NCBI GenBank assembly: GCA_904066235.2
Contig: CAJFCV020000005.1
Location: 10,969,501-11,033,500, forward strand
Reading direction: 5' to 3'
Length of the DNA stretch: 64,000 bases
Source of the DNA: Bursaphelenchus xylophilus
Lineage: Eukaryota; Nematoda; Chromadorea; Rhabditida; Aphelenchoididae
The first letter of the stretch is position 1; every line of letters begins with the position of its first letter. The position numbers were made by a program, and so were the translations under genes. Below are positions 41,670 to 52,378 of the stretch, piece by piece. The notes beneath the pieces were generated by a model that saw only the letters and a program-made list of their open reading frames with translations, did no database searches and had not been told where the DNA came from.

Positions 41670-42590
41670 AAGTGCACAGTGCAAAACGAACTTTCCGAAA
41701 AGTTCGATCCCACTGATGTCGCGAGGTGAAACTGCACAGTGCGTTTTTTGCATGCATTAGAAACTGCACAGTGCGTTTTCCGCTCCCACCAGAAACCGCA
41801 CAGTGCAATTTTCATTCACATAAGAAACTGCACAGTGCGTTTTTTAGGCATGCCAAAAACTGCACAGTGCAGTTTTTCTCGCTTCAAAAACTGCACAGTG
41901 CGTTTTTTATTTGACCCGGAAGCTGCACAGTGCATTTTTTTCTCGCTTCAAAAACTGCACAGTGCCTTTTTTGCCCCCACCAAAAATTGCGCAGTGCATT
42001 TTTCATTCACACCAGAAACTGCACAGTGCGTTTTCAGCTCCCGTCGAAAACTGCACAGTGCGTTTTTTATTTGCCCCAGAAGCTGCACAGTGCATTTTCA
42101 GCTCCCATCGAAAACTGCACGGTGCGCTTTTTGCTTGAACCAGAAGCTGCACGGTGCATTTTTTATCCATTCCAGAAACTGCACAGTGCGTGTTTTGCCC
42201 CCACCAAAAACCGCACAGTGCGTTTCTTATTTGTATCAGAAACTGCACAGTGCGTTTTCAGCTCCCATCGAAAACTGCACAGTGCGTTTTTTATTTGCCC
42301 CAGGAGCTGCACAGTGCATTTTTTAACCGCTCCGGAAACTGCATAGTGCGTTTTTTGCCCCCACCAAAAACCGCACAGTGCATTTTTCAACCCCATCAAA
42401 ATTGCACAGTGCATTTTTTACTCGCTTCAGAAACTGCACTGTGCATTTTTTTACCCGCCCCGGAAACTGCACAGTGCATTTTTCTCTTGCGCCAAAAACT
42501 GCACAGTGCTTTTTTCCATTCGCACAGTGCAAATTGTTTGTCGCGCAAACGCACTTTGCGATGCCGACTGCACAGTGCAAAGACAATCCA
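41670..42590 (+). repeat. Phased TGCACAGTGCG array, ~32-bp period
   Basis: About 26 cores, nearly all in one orientation. Starts at 41733, 41765, 41797, 41830, 41861, 41892, 41924, 41956, 41988 and 42020 are 31-33 bases apart. The unit is AAACTGCACAGTGCGTTTTT plus about 12 variable bases; some spacers recur (CAGCTCCCATCG, GCCCCCACCAAA). The right edge changes to GTCGCGCAAACGCAC. Confidence 0.92.
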
Positions 42591-43254
42591 AGACTTTTCG
42601 ACCCCCTAGCGCTGTCTTCAGCGATTTTGCCACGACAAACGAGAATGTAAGACGAGGAAAAAAGTAATAAACATGCAAAAGTGGCCAGACTCAACATTCG
42701 AAAAGAAAATAATCAAAAAAAAAATGAATAATCGCGCACTCAGCCAATATTTATTTACAAGACGAACCGAAAGCGCAAACAGCCGGCGGACCGTCGGCTT
42801 CGGGATCCGCTCTTGACACTCGGCGTTGGTCTCTGACCCACTTGACTTTTCAATGTAAGCCTATGAGTCCAATTAACCGGAAAAATGGAGTTTTTTTAGT
42901 ATATTGTTTGTATTCTTATTATTCGAACACTTGCAAGCAAAAAATGCAAAAAAAAAGTTTTTTTTGCCTTTACATGGTAAATTGAGGTCAAAAAGTAAGA
43001 TTAATGTCAAAAAGTAATCAAAAGTTAACCGGAAATGTCTATATAAAGTTAATCAAGCTGTCGCTCGAAATTTTGCAAGGCTTGAGTGTAATTTTTTTGC
43101 CCTAAATGTCAACACGGAATCTCGTGAAACCAATTTTGGAGTTATTAAATAATAATTCAGCTCATTATTCAATGATCACTGCAGTGTAAAAAAGGCCAGA
43201 AAATATGGGAAATTTTGAACTTGACAAGCCCATTTTCATCACTTCAAATTAACA
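42591..43254. other. AT-rich intergenic stretch
   Basis: No gene, tandem repeat or element end recognised. Confidence 0.4.
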
Positions 43255-43345
43255 AAGGCATAAAAAAATTTCTCAACTGTTCTCTGCATTCCGCGTACTG
43301 TCTCGTCAGCAAAGATTGTGTATGCAAAGCACTAGCCAAAATTTT
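43255..43345. repeat. Fragment of the CTCTGCATTCCGCG repeat
   Basis: TTCTCTGCATTCCGCGTACT, then GTCTCGTCAGCAAAGATTGT, matches the interior of the 37288 MITE. Confidence 0.45.
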
Positions 43346-43504
43346 GATATTAAGCCAGCCCAGAAAAACCTAATGTCATCCGCAGTCAAGATGTCTGGGC
43401 TTTGTAACGGATTGAGCAGGGACTCTACCCCTCTTTGAACACTCCCCCTTGAATGAAGACTCCCCTTTTTTGAACATTTCCCCATTTTTAAAATTGAAGA
43501 AATA

Positions 43505-43805
43505 GGTGTGACATGTTATACGATCAATTTGAAAAAATTTTTCATCGTATAACATGTCACACCTATTTTTTCTCAATTTGAAAAAAAAATTTCGTCGTAT
43601 AACATGTCACACCTATCTTTTTCAATTTGAAAAAATTTTCCATCGTATAACATGTCACACCTATTTTTTCTCAATTTGAAAAAATTTCATCGTATAACAT
43701 GTCACACCTATTTTTTCTCAACGTGAAAAAAATTTCCATCGTATAACATGTCACACCTTTTTTTCACTTTGAAAAAATTTTTTATCGTATAACATGTCGC
43801 CTCTA
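43505..43805 (+). repeat. Tandem CGTATAACATGTCACACC repeat
   Basis: TATAACATGTCACACCTATT preceded by CAATTTGAAAAAATTTCATCG recurs about six times at roughly 45-58-base spacing; the first copy (43510) is an inverted half-unit. Matching GGGGAGTGTTCAAA-type sequence brackets it (43435-43495 inverted relative to 43825-43890), so the block may be the core of a larger foldback. Confidence 0.85.
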
Positions 43806-44417
43806 ACTTTTTCAATTTTCAAAATGGGGGAGTGTTCAAAAAACAGGAAAGTTCGGATTGGGGGAGAGTTCAGGAAAGGGGAGAGTTCGCCTGCAGCGTT
43901 TGTAACGAGGTGTAATTTTCAAAAAAGCGTCCAATCTCTTCGTCGAAAGATTGTCGTTCCGCCGACGCGAGAAAAAATTTGTTCATTGCCGTTCATTAAT
44001 CACCGTAGTGGTTACGGTATATCAGCCACAAAACTGCTGTATTTTTTCCCTCTCAAAATATACATACATACAATGCACACCTTCAATTTCAACTCCACCT
44101 TTTATACACACCTTCTTCAGCCCAATCCTAACACCTTTCCCCTCTTAATCCGAGTGGTAATGAAATCCAACCTTACCTCCAGAACATTAACAAGATTAGA
44201 GAGCACACCGAGATTAAAGCTCCCCAGATTTGGGAAGATAATCCCGCACAGACAGATGTAAATGCAATAATATGATAGAAATGTTGGACTCCATATGTCT
44301 TGATATCCTGTTGTTTACGAAAAAAAAGATTTGAAGGATAAATCCGGAAATACTCCGGATTTTCGTATCGCTTTTATTTGTGCAGAGATCAGTATTTTTG
44401 AAAAGGTATTATAGACA

Positions 44418-44529
44418 GCAGTCTGTCGGGAAAATAATGAGTTTTCTGCCGCCGCGACACAATTCATTTTCTCGGCGGTGATGAGATTTTCGATGCGACA
44501 AAGTGCTCATTATTTTCCCGACAGACTGA
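44418..44529. mobile_element. MITE, CAGTCTGTCGGG family
   Basis: CAGTCTGTCGGGAAAATAATG and ATTATTTTCCCGACAGACTGA, TA on the right. Interior GCCGCCGCGACACAATTC. Confidence 0.8.
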
Positions 44530-44540
44530 TAGTTACTATA

Positions 44541-44654
44541 TCTGTCTGTCGGAAAAATAATGTGGATTCGTCTGGCCTTGAAATCGCCCATCAGCGTTTT
44601 GCGACGGCTAGCCGCGACAAGAGACTTGTGCTCATTATTTTCCCGACAGACTGA
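44541..44654. mobile_element. MITE, CAGTCTGTCGGG family, TA-flanked
   Basis: TCTGTCTGTCGGAAAAATAA and ATTATTTTCCCGACAGACTGA with TA on both sides; 11 bases from the preceding copy. Confidence 0.8.
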
Positions 44655-44681
44655 TAGTGCCTATAAATACATGGATTTTTT

Positions 44682-45592
44682 CAAAAAGTGCATGGAAATA
44701 TCCGTCTGTCGGGAAAATAATGTGGATTTGACGCTGCAAAATGTCTCACACCAGATCTCCAACCGCCGCTAGCGGTTGCAAAGCGAAGCCATTCCAAAGC
44801 TCCGACAAATCCACATTATTTTCCCGACAGACAGAAGAAAGTGCATGGGCAATTGTCGCGACCCGCACGGTGCATTAAAAACATCCCGATTTCGAACAGT
44901 GCACTCCCCCTTTTTTTTGGTTTTTGCACTGTGCGGCGAAATGTCGCTGCGATGCCCGCAAATTTCAACTTTGTCGCTGTCAGAAATTTGCACAGTGCAA
45001 ATGGCCTTTTTGAGGATTGCACTGTGCGAAAAAAGGAAAATGCACTGTGCATTGGCGACTGCGGTTGCCAAAAAAAATGTCTGCACAGTGCAAACGTCTT
45101 TTTTGAGGATTGCACTGTGCGAAAAGAGAAAAATGCACTGTGCGTTGGCGACAAGGGTGGGAAATGGTCCAAAATGCACTGTGCAAAACGAAAAACGTTT
45201 GCACAGTGCAAACGACTTTTTTGAGGTCTGCACTGTGCGGAAAAAGGAAAGTAAAAATGCACTGTGCGTTGGCGACAAGCGTGGGAAAAGATTCAAAATG
45301 CACTTTGCGGGTGCCAAAAAAAGTTTGCACAGTGTAAACGTCTTTTTTGAGGATTGCACTGTGCGGAAAAAGGAAAGTAAAAATGCACTGTGCGTTGGCG
45401 ACAAGCGTGGGAAAAGGTTCAAAATGCACTGTGCGAAAGAAGAAAAATGTCTGCACAGTGCAAACGACTTTTTTGAGGATTGCACTGTGCGGAAAAAGGA
45501 AAGTAAAAATGCACTGTGCGTTGGCGACAAGCGCGGGAAATGGTTCAAAATGCACTGTGCGATGCTAAAAAATGTCCATGCACTTTATGAAA
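44682..45592. mobile_element. Foldback element with AAAAAGTGCATGG ends, array cargo, and a MITE near its left end
   Basis: TTCAAAAAGTGCATGGAAAT on the left; TGTCCATGCACTTTATGAAA on the right. The MITE 44701-44835 (TCCGTCTGTCGGGAAAATAA / ATTATTTTCCCGACAGACAGA) sits next to the left end, after which AAGTGCATGGGCAATTGTCG resumes. The interior holds about 22 TGCACAGTGC-type cores in a ~126-bp higher-order unit (starts near 45083, 45201, 45327, 45453) containing GTTGGCGACAAGCGTGGGAA. Confidence 0.8.
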
Positions 45593-45872
45593 ACGCTTAT
45601 TTGACAACTCGGCAGTCCCATGTTTATCAAAAACACACTTTTCTCCACCCTTTATATTGAATTTTTAAATCCAAAATTGCAAAAATAACATATATGTTTT
45701 GGCCGAAAGTCAGGTAAACCAATAATATTTTTGGGTTTTCCCATAATATCTCAAATGTTACTTTGTTTACCCTCCCCCCTATGTCGATGAAAAACAATTA
45801 AAAATTCCGTTTTGCATATGAAAACACGGCACACTGTAAAATGACCCAAGGCCTTTCCGAAAATCCGCCTAC

Positions 45873-46051
45873 TTTTTTCAGGAATTTCAAATTGGATCCA
45901 TTCAGAATTCCCGTGGATTTGAGGTCGTGTGAGCCGAAGACTATGCGATGAAACCCGAGGTAGAGGAGCTCCAGCCGGGCCTCAAAGTCTTCCATTTCAT
46001 CATGTGTGGGGAGACGGAGTCGAGGGATCTTCTTCATCGCGGAGAATGGCG
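45873..46051 (-). CDS. Isolated coding exon, rest of gene not found
   Basis: On the minus strand an acceptor CTTCTTTCAG precedes 46051 and a GTAGGC donor follows 45873. An ATG at 46037 opens 55 codons that reach the donor in phase 0 (KKIPRLRLPTHDEMEDFEAR, then LELLYLGFHRIVFGSHDLKS). The composition is clearly coding-like. No partner exon was found before the arrays on either side, so it is either an exon of a gene with very long introns or a relict. Family unknown. Confidence 0.5.
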
Positions 46052-46104
46052 CTGAAAGAAGACGATGACTAAACTTGAAATTCGGTATTAAAAATTTTTT
46101 TCTA

Positions 46105-46140
46105 TACTATCAGTGTGCAGGGAAAATAATGATCGAAAAT
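46105..46140. mobile_element. Lone CAGTCTGTCGGG-like MITE end
   Basis: TATCAGTGTGCAGGGAAAATAATG with no partner end found. Confidence 0.45.
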
Positions 46141-46329
46141 CGGATTGCTCGGAATGAAAAAAAAGGACAAAAAATCAAATTTGTTTCGCGCAAAACCGGC
46201 AAAAATATGGCCAAAAATTTGGGGTTTGTTTGATCGCCAACAAGAGGAATTCTTCAATATTTGCTCAGCTGATCTTTGGTACAGCGTACAATAAAACGCC
46301 TGTACAATGAGTACGTTTTTTAGCCGCGG

Positions 46330-47255
46330 GACTGCACAGTAAAGGAGAAAAAGTGAAGAAACGTCCATTTTGCACCGTGCATTTGAGATTTTGCACTGTG
46401 CAGCCGAAGCATCGCGCGACAAATGCCATTTTGAACAGAGTCGCTGCGACATTCCTGAAGCCATTTTGCGCGATGGGTGAAGTCGCTTTTTGCATAGTGC
46501 AAAAAAGCGACAAAATGCACTGTGCTGTTTGAAGAAAAGGCAAAGTGCACTGTGCAAAATTTTCGAAAAGCCCGCACCGTGCGAAAAAACCGAATAGCCT
46601 GCACAGTGCGCAAAAAATGCAAAATGCACTGTGCAAAAAATTCTAAAGCCTGTATTGTTCAACAAGCGAATGCACAGGGCAAAAACTTCGAAAAGCCTGC
46701 GCCGTGCAAAAGGAGGTAATCTGCACAGTGCAAGATGATTCGAAAAGCCCGCACTGTGCATAAAAAATGGAAAATGCACGGTGCGAAACATTCGGAAAGC
46801 CTGCATCGTGCGGAAACAGCGACAAAATGCACAGTGCAAAACATTCGGAAAGCCCGCACTGAGCGAAAAAAGCGATAAATTGCACTGTGCAAATTATTCA
46901 AAAAGCCTGCACAGTGCGCAAAAAAATGGAAAATGCACGGTGCAAAAATTGCACTGCGAAAAATGTTCGACGAGCCTGCACTGTGCGAAGAAAAGGCGAA
47001 AAAATCCACTGTGCAAAAAATTCGAAGAGCCTGCACCGTGCGGAAACAGCGACAAAATGCACTGTGCAAAAAATTCGGAAAGCCTGCACTGTTCGAAAAA
47101 AGCGAAAAAATGCACTGTGCAAATTATTCAAAAAGCCTGCACTGTGCGTAAAAAATGGAAAATGCACGGTGCAAAAATTGCACTGCGAAAAATGTTCGAC
47201 GAGCCTGCACTGTGCGAAGAAAAGGCGAAAAAATGCACTGTGCGCCTGGCCAAAA
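46330..47255. repeat. TGCACTGTGCA array, 230-bp partial duplication
   Basis: About 35 cores with AAAAGCCTGCAC and AAATTCGAAAAG spacers. A segment including TTGCACTGCGAAAAATGTTC and GACGAGCCTGCACTGTGCGA occurs at about 46949 and again at about 47177, a recent internal duplication. Confidence 0.9.
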
Positions 47256-47604
47256 AGTCTACACACAAAAAAAGTTTACGTAAAAAAAGCGTATTATAGT
47301 CAAAGCTATCGTATATTTCGTATAAAAGATACCAAAAATATGAATTATATCCCAGCCCGCCCAACTCCAATATGATCCGCGGATCAATCTCGCTTCGAAT
47401 TCTGTTTGTATTGGACAAACTTTTGCGATATCCACGCGGCTCTCTCCTCTCCACTTTATGGCGCTCGCCTCATTACCCGCGGCGGGCTCGGATTGACGTA
47501 ATAAAACGATCGGAATGAGACAAAATCATAACCGTTTATTGACTAATTACGCACAAAGAATACGGTACATGTTGAGGCAGATGGTGGAGAAGATTGGGGG
47601 GAGG
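47256..47604. other. Intergenic, 3' flank of the 60-aa gene
   Basis: TTTATT at 47537 gives AATAAA on the minus strand for the next gene. Short GC-richer stretch at 47380-47500 without supported ORF. Confidence 0.45.
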
Positions 47605-48416
47605 CTAGGTCTGGCCCGGGATGAGTTTCCCGGTGGGTTCTGACGGTTGGAGGGGCTTCGTTTCCTTGAGCAGGGCTGAAAATTTTGAAAATTTAAAAAA
47701 AATTTTGAGATTTTGGAGATCAACAGGATCGCAAATGAAGATCAAATCAAATTTTCGATATTTTAAGATACGGCTATTATGATTTGGTCTGTTTTTCGGG
47801 ACTTTCGAGACAAAAATTATATTATCCATGAGAAAAAATTTAAAATTTTGGATTTTTTTTTAAAAAAATTGCCTTAGGCCATTGTGCAAAATTGGCGCTA
47901 AAATTCATAGAGAGTGATTTTAAAGCGTCTGCAATCAATTTTCCGTCGTATTTTACACTAAATTTTAAAAAAATCAAACAATTTCAAAAAATTTTTTTAT
48001 AAAAAAAACTAAAATCAGACCTCATGGTGACAAAATAAGCCAAATATAAGCTAATTCAAGCCTCTAGGCACCAATTTTACCTAGATTTTGGATCAAATTT
48101 TCAAGTACAATATCAGCAGATCACCAAAGCCCAAAATCTCATTTTTACCTAGATTTCATCTAGATTTCACAAAAGAAACAAGCCTAGATTTCACCTATAT
48201 ATCCTTACCTAGCTTTCACAAAACATTCATCTCAATTTTACCTCGATTTCACATCAAATTTTCAAGTATAATATCAGCTGATCACCAAAGCCCCAAAATC
48301 TCACCCTTGACGTCTTCCAGCTTGACCTTCTGCTCGCCGGGCTTCTTGCTCTTCTTGATGAGGGTGGCACACCCATCGCAGTTGATGTTGGGCCCGCAGC
48401 GCTTACAATTGACCAT
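47605..48416 (-). CDS. 60-residue protein with two CxxC motifs
   Basis: Exons on the minus strand are 48416-48305 and 47675-47605, joined in phase 1 by a GTGAG donor and an AAAATTTTCAG acceptor. The protein begins MVNCKRCGPNINCDGCATLI, giving C4-x2-C7 and C13-x2-C16, spacing suited to one zinc-ribbon-like site. It continues KKSKKPGEQKVKLEDVKALL and ends KLIPGQT. The frame is open upstream of the ATG, but no other ATG is present there and an acceptor-like TTTCTGTCAG at 48483 could be a trans-splice site. Likely intracellular; function unknown. Confidence 0.7.
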
Positions 48417-49311
48417 CTTTTCCGCTCCGAATTCGACTCGAATGAAGGCTGAACGCGCCACCGACCGCACTATCAACGCTGACTGACAGAAGCACTTGAT
48501 GTGTTTCGCAAAAAACTGTAAACAACCCGCACTCTCGGCTCATTCTCATTCACATTTCGAAATTTGAGCGCAGAAATTTGAATAAGAATTAAAAAAAATT
48601 CAAATTTCGTCGGGCCGAAAAGTTCGGAAAAAATGATGACAATTCGCGAAATACGATAGATATTTATTAATGGCACGTATTATGTGGCGGGGAACGGCGA
48701 GATTATACAAATAAATGTGCGGACAAGAGGCACTGATAACGAGAGAGTGTCCAGAAAACATGTGTGCGGGTGATAGCGGCCGCCAAAAGGTAGCACCCAT
48801 GACTAGAACGGCGGTTTTGAGGGAGGAAACCCCTTTGAACTGTTGGTTTGAGACGGAACAGCTGAGAAATTTGAGTTGCAAAGGGAAGAGCAGGCTCTAA
48901 GGCACTATGTAATCAGGATTAGATGAAGGTAGAAGAGCAAAGAAGGACGTTATAAGGAGATATAACAATGTTATACTCGATATTTGACAAAATTTTTTTA
49001 TTTTTTGATGATTTTTTAGTCATGGAGAAGATAAATGGTAGCAAAACTAAAAGAAAATAGTAGAACAGAGAAGAACACGTCTAAATACGATTGCTATGAC
49101 CTATCAGCATCTTGTAATAGTCTAAAAATTACATTAAAAATCTGAAAACCTTATTTTTCAGGACTTCAAGACATTTTTCGATAAATTTCCGATAAAAAAT
49201 CGCTAAAAATCAAAAGAAAAAGTAACTACAATTCAAGACAATATAACAACCTCTCTCTAAAAACATATGGCAGTTAAATACGACGATATTTTTCTCTCCA
49301 AAATGGCATTT
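48417..49311. other. Intergenic between rsu-1 3' end and the CxxC gene promoter
   Basis: No repeat family or gene recognised; AT-rich with T-runs. Confidence 0.4.
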
Positions 49312-51918
49312 TTACTCCTTGTGGCCTCCGATCCGGCTGATCTTCTTTTCCTTGCTTCGCTTCGGCGGCGGAGAGCCCACTCCGCGCGGATGCCCGCTGT
49401 ACAGTCGATGGTAGTTGTCGGAGCGCACATAGCTCCAGAAGCCGTTGACTCCGTCGCGATACAGCGCGTCCCGCAGCGGGCCAATCCAGGGGTTGTTTTC
49501 GACGCGAAGGACGCGGGTGACCTGCTTCGGCTTCTTGTCAATGAGGTCCAGAGCGCCGAGATCGGGGGGAATCACTTGAAGACGGTTGCCCTGAAGCGAA
49601 ATTGAGGTCCATAGAGGTTTTCAGACATTTGTTGGCTGTTGCGGACAATTTTAGAGCAATTTTGCCCAAATTTCGAGGGAAAAATTTAAATAGCCGTAAG
49701 TCAAGCCCTGAGGGCAAGATTCAAAAGCTATTTTAGTCGAGCGATTTGGGTACCATAAGACAACCACATACTAAATTTTAAGTCATTTGGGGTACTTTGA
49801 GAGCATTTTTGCCAAAATTTCGGTAAAAAATTTGAAATAGCCATAATTCAAGCCCTGAGGGCAAGACTCAAACATATTTTAGTCGAGTCATTTGGACACT
49901 ATAAGACAACCATATACTAAATTTTAAATCATTTGGGGCACTTTGAAAGCAATTTTGCCAAAATTTCAGGGAAAAAATTTGAATAGCCGTAAGTAAAGGC
50001 CTAAGGGCGTGATTCAAAAACTATTTTACTTGAGTCATTTCAGCACTGTAAGACAAGCATATACCAAATTTTAGGTTAATTGCGGCACTTCGAGAGAAAT
50101 TGTGCCAAAATTTCGGAAAAATTTTTAAATTGTTGTAGGTTAAGCCCTGGGGGCATGAATCAAAAACTATTCTAGTTAAAGCCATTTCGACACCATGCGA
50201 CAAACATGTGCCAAATTCTGAGGCAATTGGTTGTGCTACTAGCAAGTTATGACCTTTTGAAATTGATGATGACTTAAAAAATCTTGAAAAATAAAATTCG
50301 CAAAATCCAAAATTTGAGAAGCCAAATCGCCCGCAAAATAAATGAGAAAATAAATTCAGGTCCTCACCTGGATATGCAGTTCCTTCAGCTTGGTCAAGGC
50401 CGCCAACTGTCGCGGCAAATCGATGAGATCGTTTTCGCGGAGCACCAAGATCTGCAAGTTCACGAGATGGCCCACATCCTCCGGAAAGGACTCGAAATCA
50501 TTGTCGCCCAGATAGAGCGCCCTCAACGTGGGGATGAAGAAGAAATTTCCGGGCAGACTGGTCTCGCGCAAGTTGTTGTAGGTGAGGTCGAGGATCTCGA
50601 GCCGCGGGAAGGAGCCGAAGCCGCGCGGCAGCTTGTACAGCCGATTCATGCCAACGTTCAGGATCTTCAGGTTGGGGAGAGAGGAGATGGTGGTGGGGAG
50701 CTCTTCGATATGGTTGTTCCAGAGGTTCAGGATCTCCAGGTTCACCAGGTCGCTGATATTCGGCGGCACTGAGGAGATCTTGTTGTGCGAGAGCGTCAGA
50801 CGGGTCAGATGCTCATTTTGGACTGTAAACGGAGATTTGGGAAAGAAATTTCAAAAAAAATTTTTTTAAGTGGATGATTTAGCAAGAGGGCAGGGTAAGA
50901 GGGGACCAGAGAAAATTTGAAATCGAAAAATTTAGAAAAAAGGTTTTTTAGAGGCGACCCTAGTATCTATGAGTCTGTCGGGAAAATAATGAACATCCTA
51001 TCTCATCGAAAATCCACATCGCCGTCGAGAAAATGAATTGCAACGCGAAAAAATCAAATTACTTTTCACTTCAGCGACGCGAGCGACATTGCGCTCATTA
51101 TTTTCCCGACAGACTGAGAATTTTTTAACAGTGATTCCAAAATCAGATCGTAAAATTTTGAGGAAACCCTTTTACTAGGCCACATTTTTCATAAAGTGTG
51201 TGGACATTTTTTTCCTTTCGCACAGTGCATTTTGAACTTTTTCCCACGCTTGTCGCGAACGCACAGTGCATTTTCCTCTTTTCGCACCGTGCAAACCTCA
51301 AAAAAGCCGTTTGCACTGTGCAATTTTTTTCGTTTTGCACTGTGCACTTTTTTTGCTTACGTCGCAGCGATATTTCACTGCACAGTGCAAAAACAAAAAA
51401 AAAGTGAGATGCACGGTGCAAAATGGGGTGTCTTTTTGCGCATGGCTTGTCGCTCACTGCATTTTTCTTTTTTTCGCACCGTGCAAACCTCAAAGAACGT
51501 TTGCACTGTGCAAATTTTTTCGTTTTGCACTGTGCAAACCTCGAAAAAGCCGTTTGCACTGTGCATTTTCTTCTTTTCGCACCGTGCAAACCTCAAAAAA
51601 ACCGCTTGCACTGTGCAAATTTTTTGCTTACGTCGCAGCGATATTTCAGCACAGTGCGGAGTCCAAAAAACAAAAAAGTGCACGGTTCGAGGCGCACAGT
51701 GAGATTTTTCTTCTTTCTGCACTGTGCAATATCATCTTGAAACTTCGAAATCACCTCCAAATTGCATTAAAATCCCGTCAAATCAGCCAAAAATTGGGCC
51801 AAATTTTCGCACTAAACTTACAATTAACTTTGATCTGACTGAAGCCGGTGATTCCTCGATCCACCACCTCCACTTCGCTGTCTTCATGGCCCGGCTCCAC
51901 CGACTTTTCGCGCCCCAT
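49312..51918 (-). CDS. rsu-1: Ras suppressor protein 1 (RSU1) orthologue
   Basis: Exons on the minus strand are 51918-51822, 50822-50368 and 49590-49312, in phase, 276 aa, the usual RSU1 length. Leucine-rich repeats run from about residue 35 to 190: LTRLTLSHNKISSVPPNISD, LVNLEILNLWNNHIEELPTT, RLEILDLTYNNL, SLPGNFFFIPTLRALYLGDN and LKELHIQGNRL. The C-terminal cap has VENNPWIGPL and a Lys-rich KRSKEKKISR tail. RSU1 binds the LIM protein PINCH within the integrin-linked IPP complex at muscle attachment and focal adhesion sites. Intron 1 (1 kb) carries a MITE and a TGCACAGTGCA array; intron 2 carries a 148-bp tandem repeat. Confidence 0.95.
49680..50240. repeat. ~148-bp tandem repeat in rsu-1 intron 2
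   Basis: Four diverged units, each with AGTCAAGCCCTGAGGGCAAG and TAAGACAACCA.ATACTAAAT, starting near 49691, 49840, 49986 and 50133. Confidence 0.9.
50970..51117. mobile_element. MITE, CAGTCTGTCGGG family, in rsu-1 intron 1
   Basis: TGAGTCTGTCGGGAAAATAA and ATTATTTTCCCGACAGACTGA; TA on the left only. Interior TCAGCGACGCGAGCGACATT. Confidence 0.78.
51190..51730. repeat. TGCACAGTGCA array in rsu-1 intron 1
   Basis: About 19 cores. The left edge is CATAAAGTGTGTGGACATTT, the foldback-end motif. Modules CCCACGCTTGTCGCGAACGC and GTCGCAGCGATATTTC recur. Confidence 0.85.
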
Positions 51919-51940
51919 TTTCTGCAGCAAACGATTTTTT

Positions 51941-52378
51941 TATATTACACTAGACAAGCATCCCAAAAAAACTCGTATTCCAGCGCAAAATTCATTAGCT
52001 TAATATACGAAAAAGCAAAAATAATTATAAAATACGACAAAAAATCCGAAATTCCCGCTCGAAAGTGGCTCTGGAAATTCGCATAAACCCCGAATCGCAT
52101 TCGATTTTCCTATTGATCGGACGAGTTTTTCGGTTCCGAAGCCCGTCGAATGGGCTGCTTGGCCTCGTTTCCCCCACGGCCTACGCATTTCGGGACCAAA
52201 AACAGGCGCTTTTATTATTCTGAGTCAGCCGAAGAGCTTTTTGCGAATCGGGGGGTTTTTTGGACGGGTGCCAAACGCGGCGAAGGGTCAATATTGATTT
52301 AGCCGTTCTCTTGCTCACTTCCGGCGTCGGGAATCACGTTTTTTCGGCGGGATTTGAAAAAAATTTATATTACACTAG
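51941..52378. other. Intergenic between rsu-1 start and vps-60 end, with two TATATTACACTAG motifs
   Basis: TATATTACACTAGACAA occurs at 51941 and at 52366, both after T/A runs. The gap between the two same-strand genes is 655 bases; I see no sign of an operon (no short gap). Confidence 0.6.

Noticed and set aside
41733..42520. CRISPR-like look: ~20-base repeat with ~12-base variable spacers
   Set aside because: The genome is a nematode, spacers recur and are too short, there is no leader or cas gene, and the core is part of a transposon-associated family.
44776..45660. A 294-codon open frame, and similar long frames at 15618-16421 and 61058-61813
   Set aside because: They translate the TGCACTGTGCA arrays into repetitive CTVQ/HSAN/APCK peptides, on both strands and in several frames at once. 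The core and spacers lack stops, so length is not evidence of coding.
47128..47454. Possible minus-strand exon (RREPRGYRKSLSNTNRIRSE)
   Set aside because: The only start is GTG, one end runs into the array, and no acceptor or donor pair fits.
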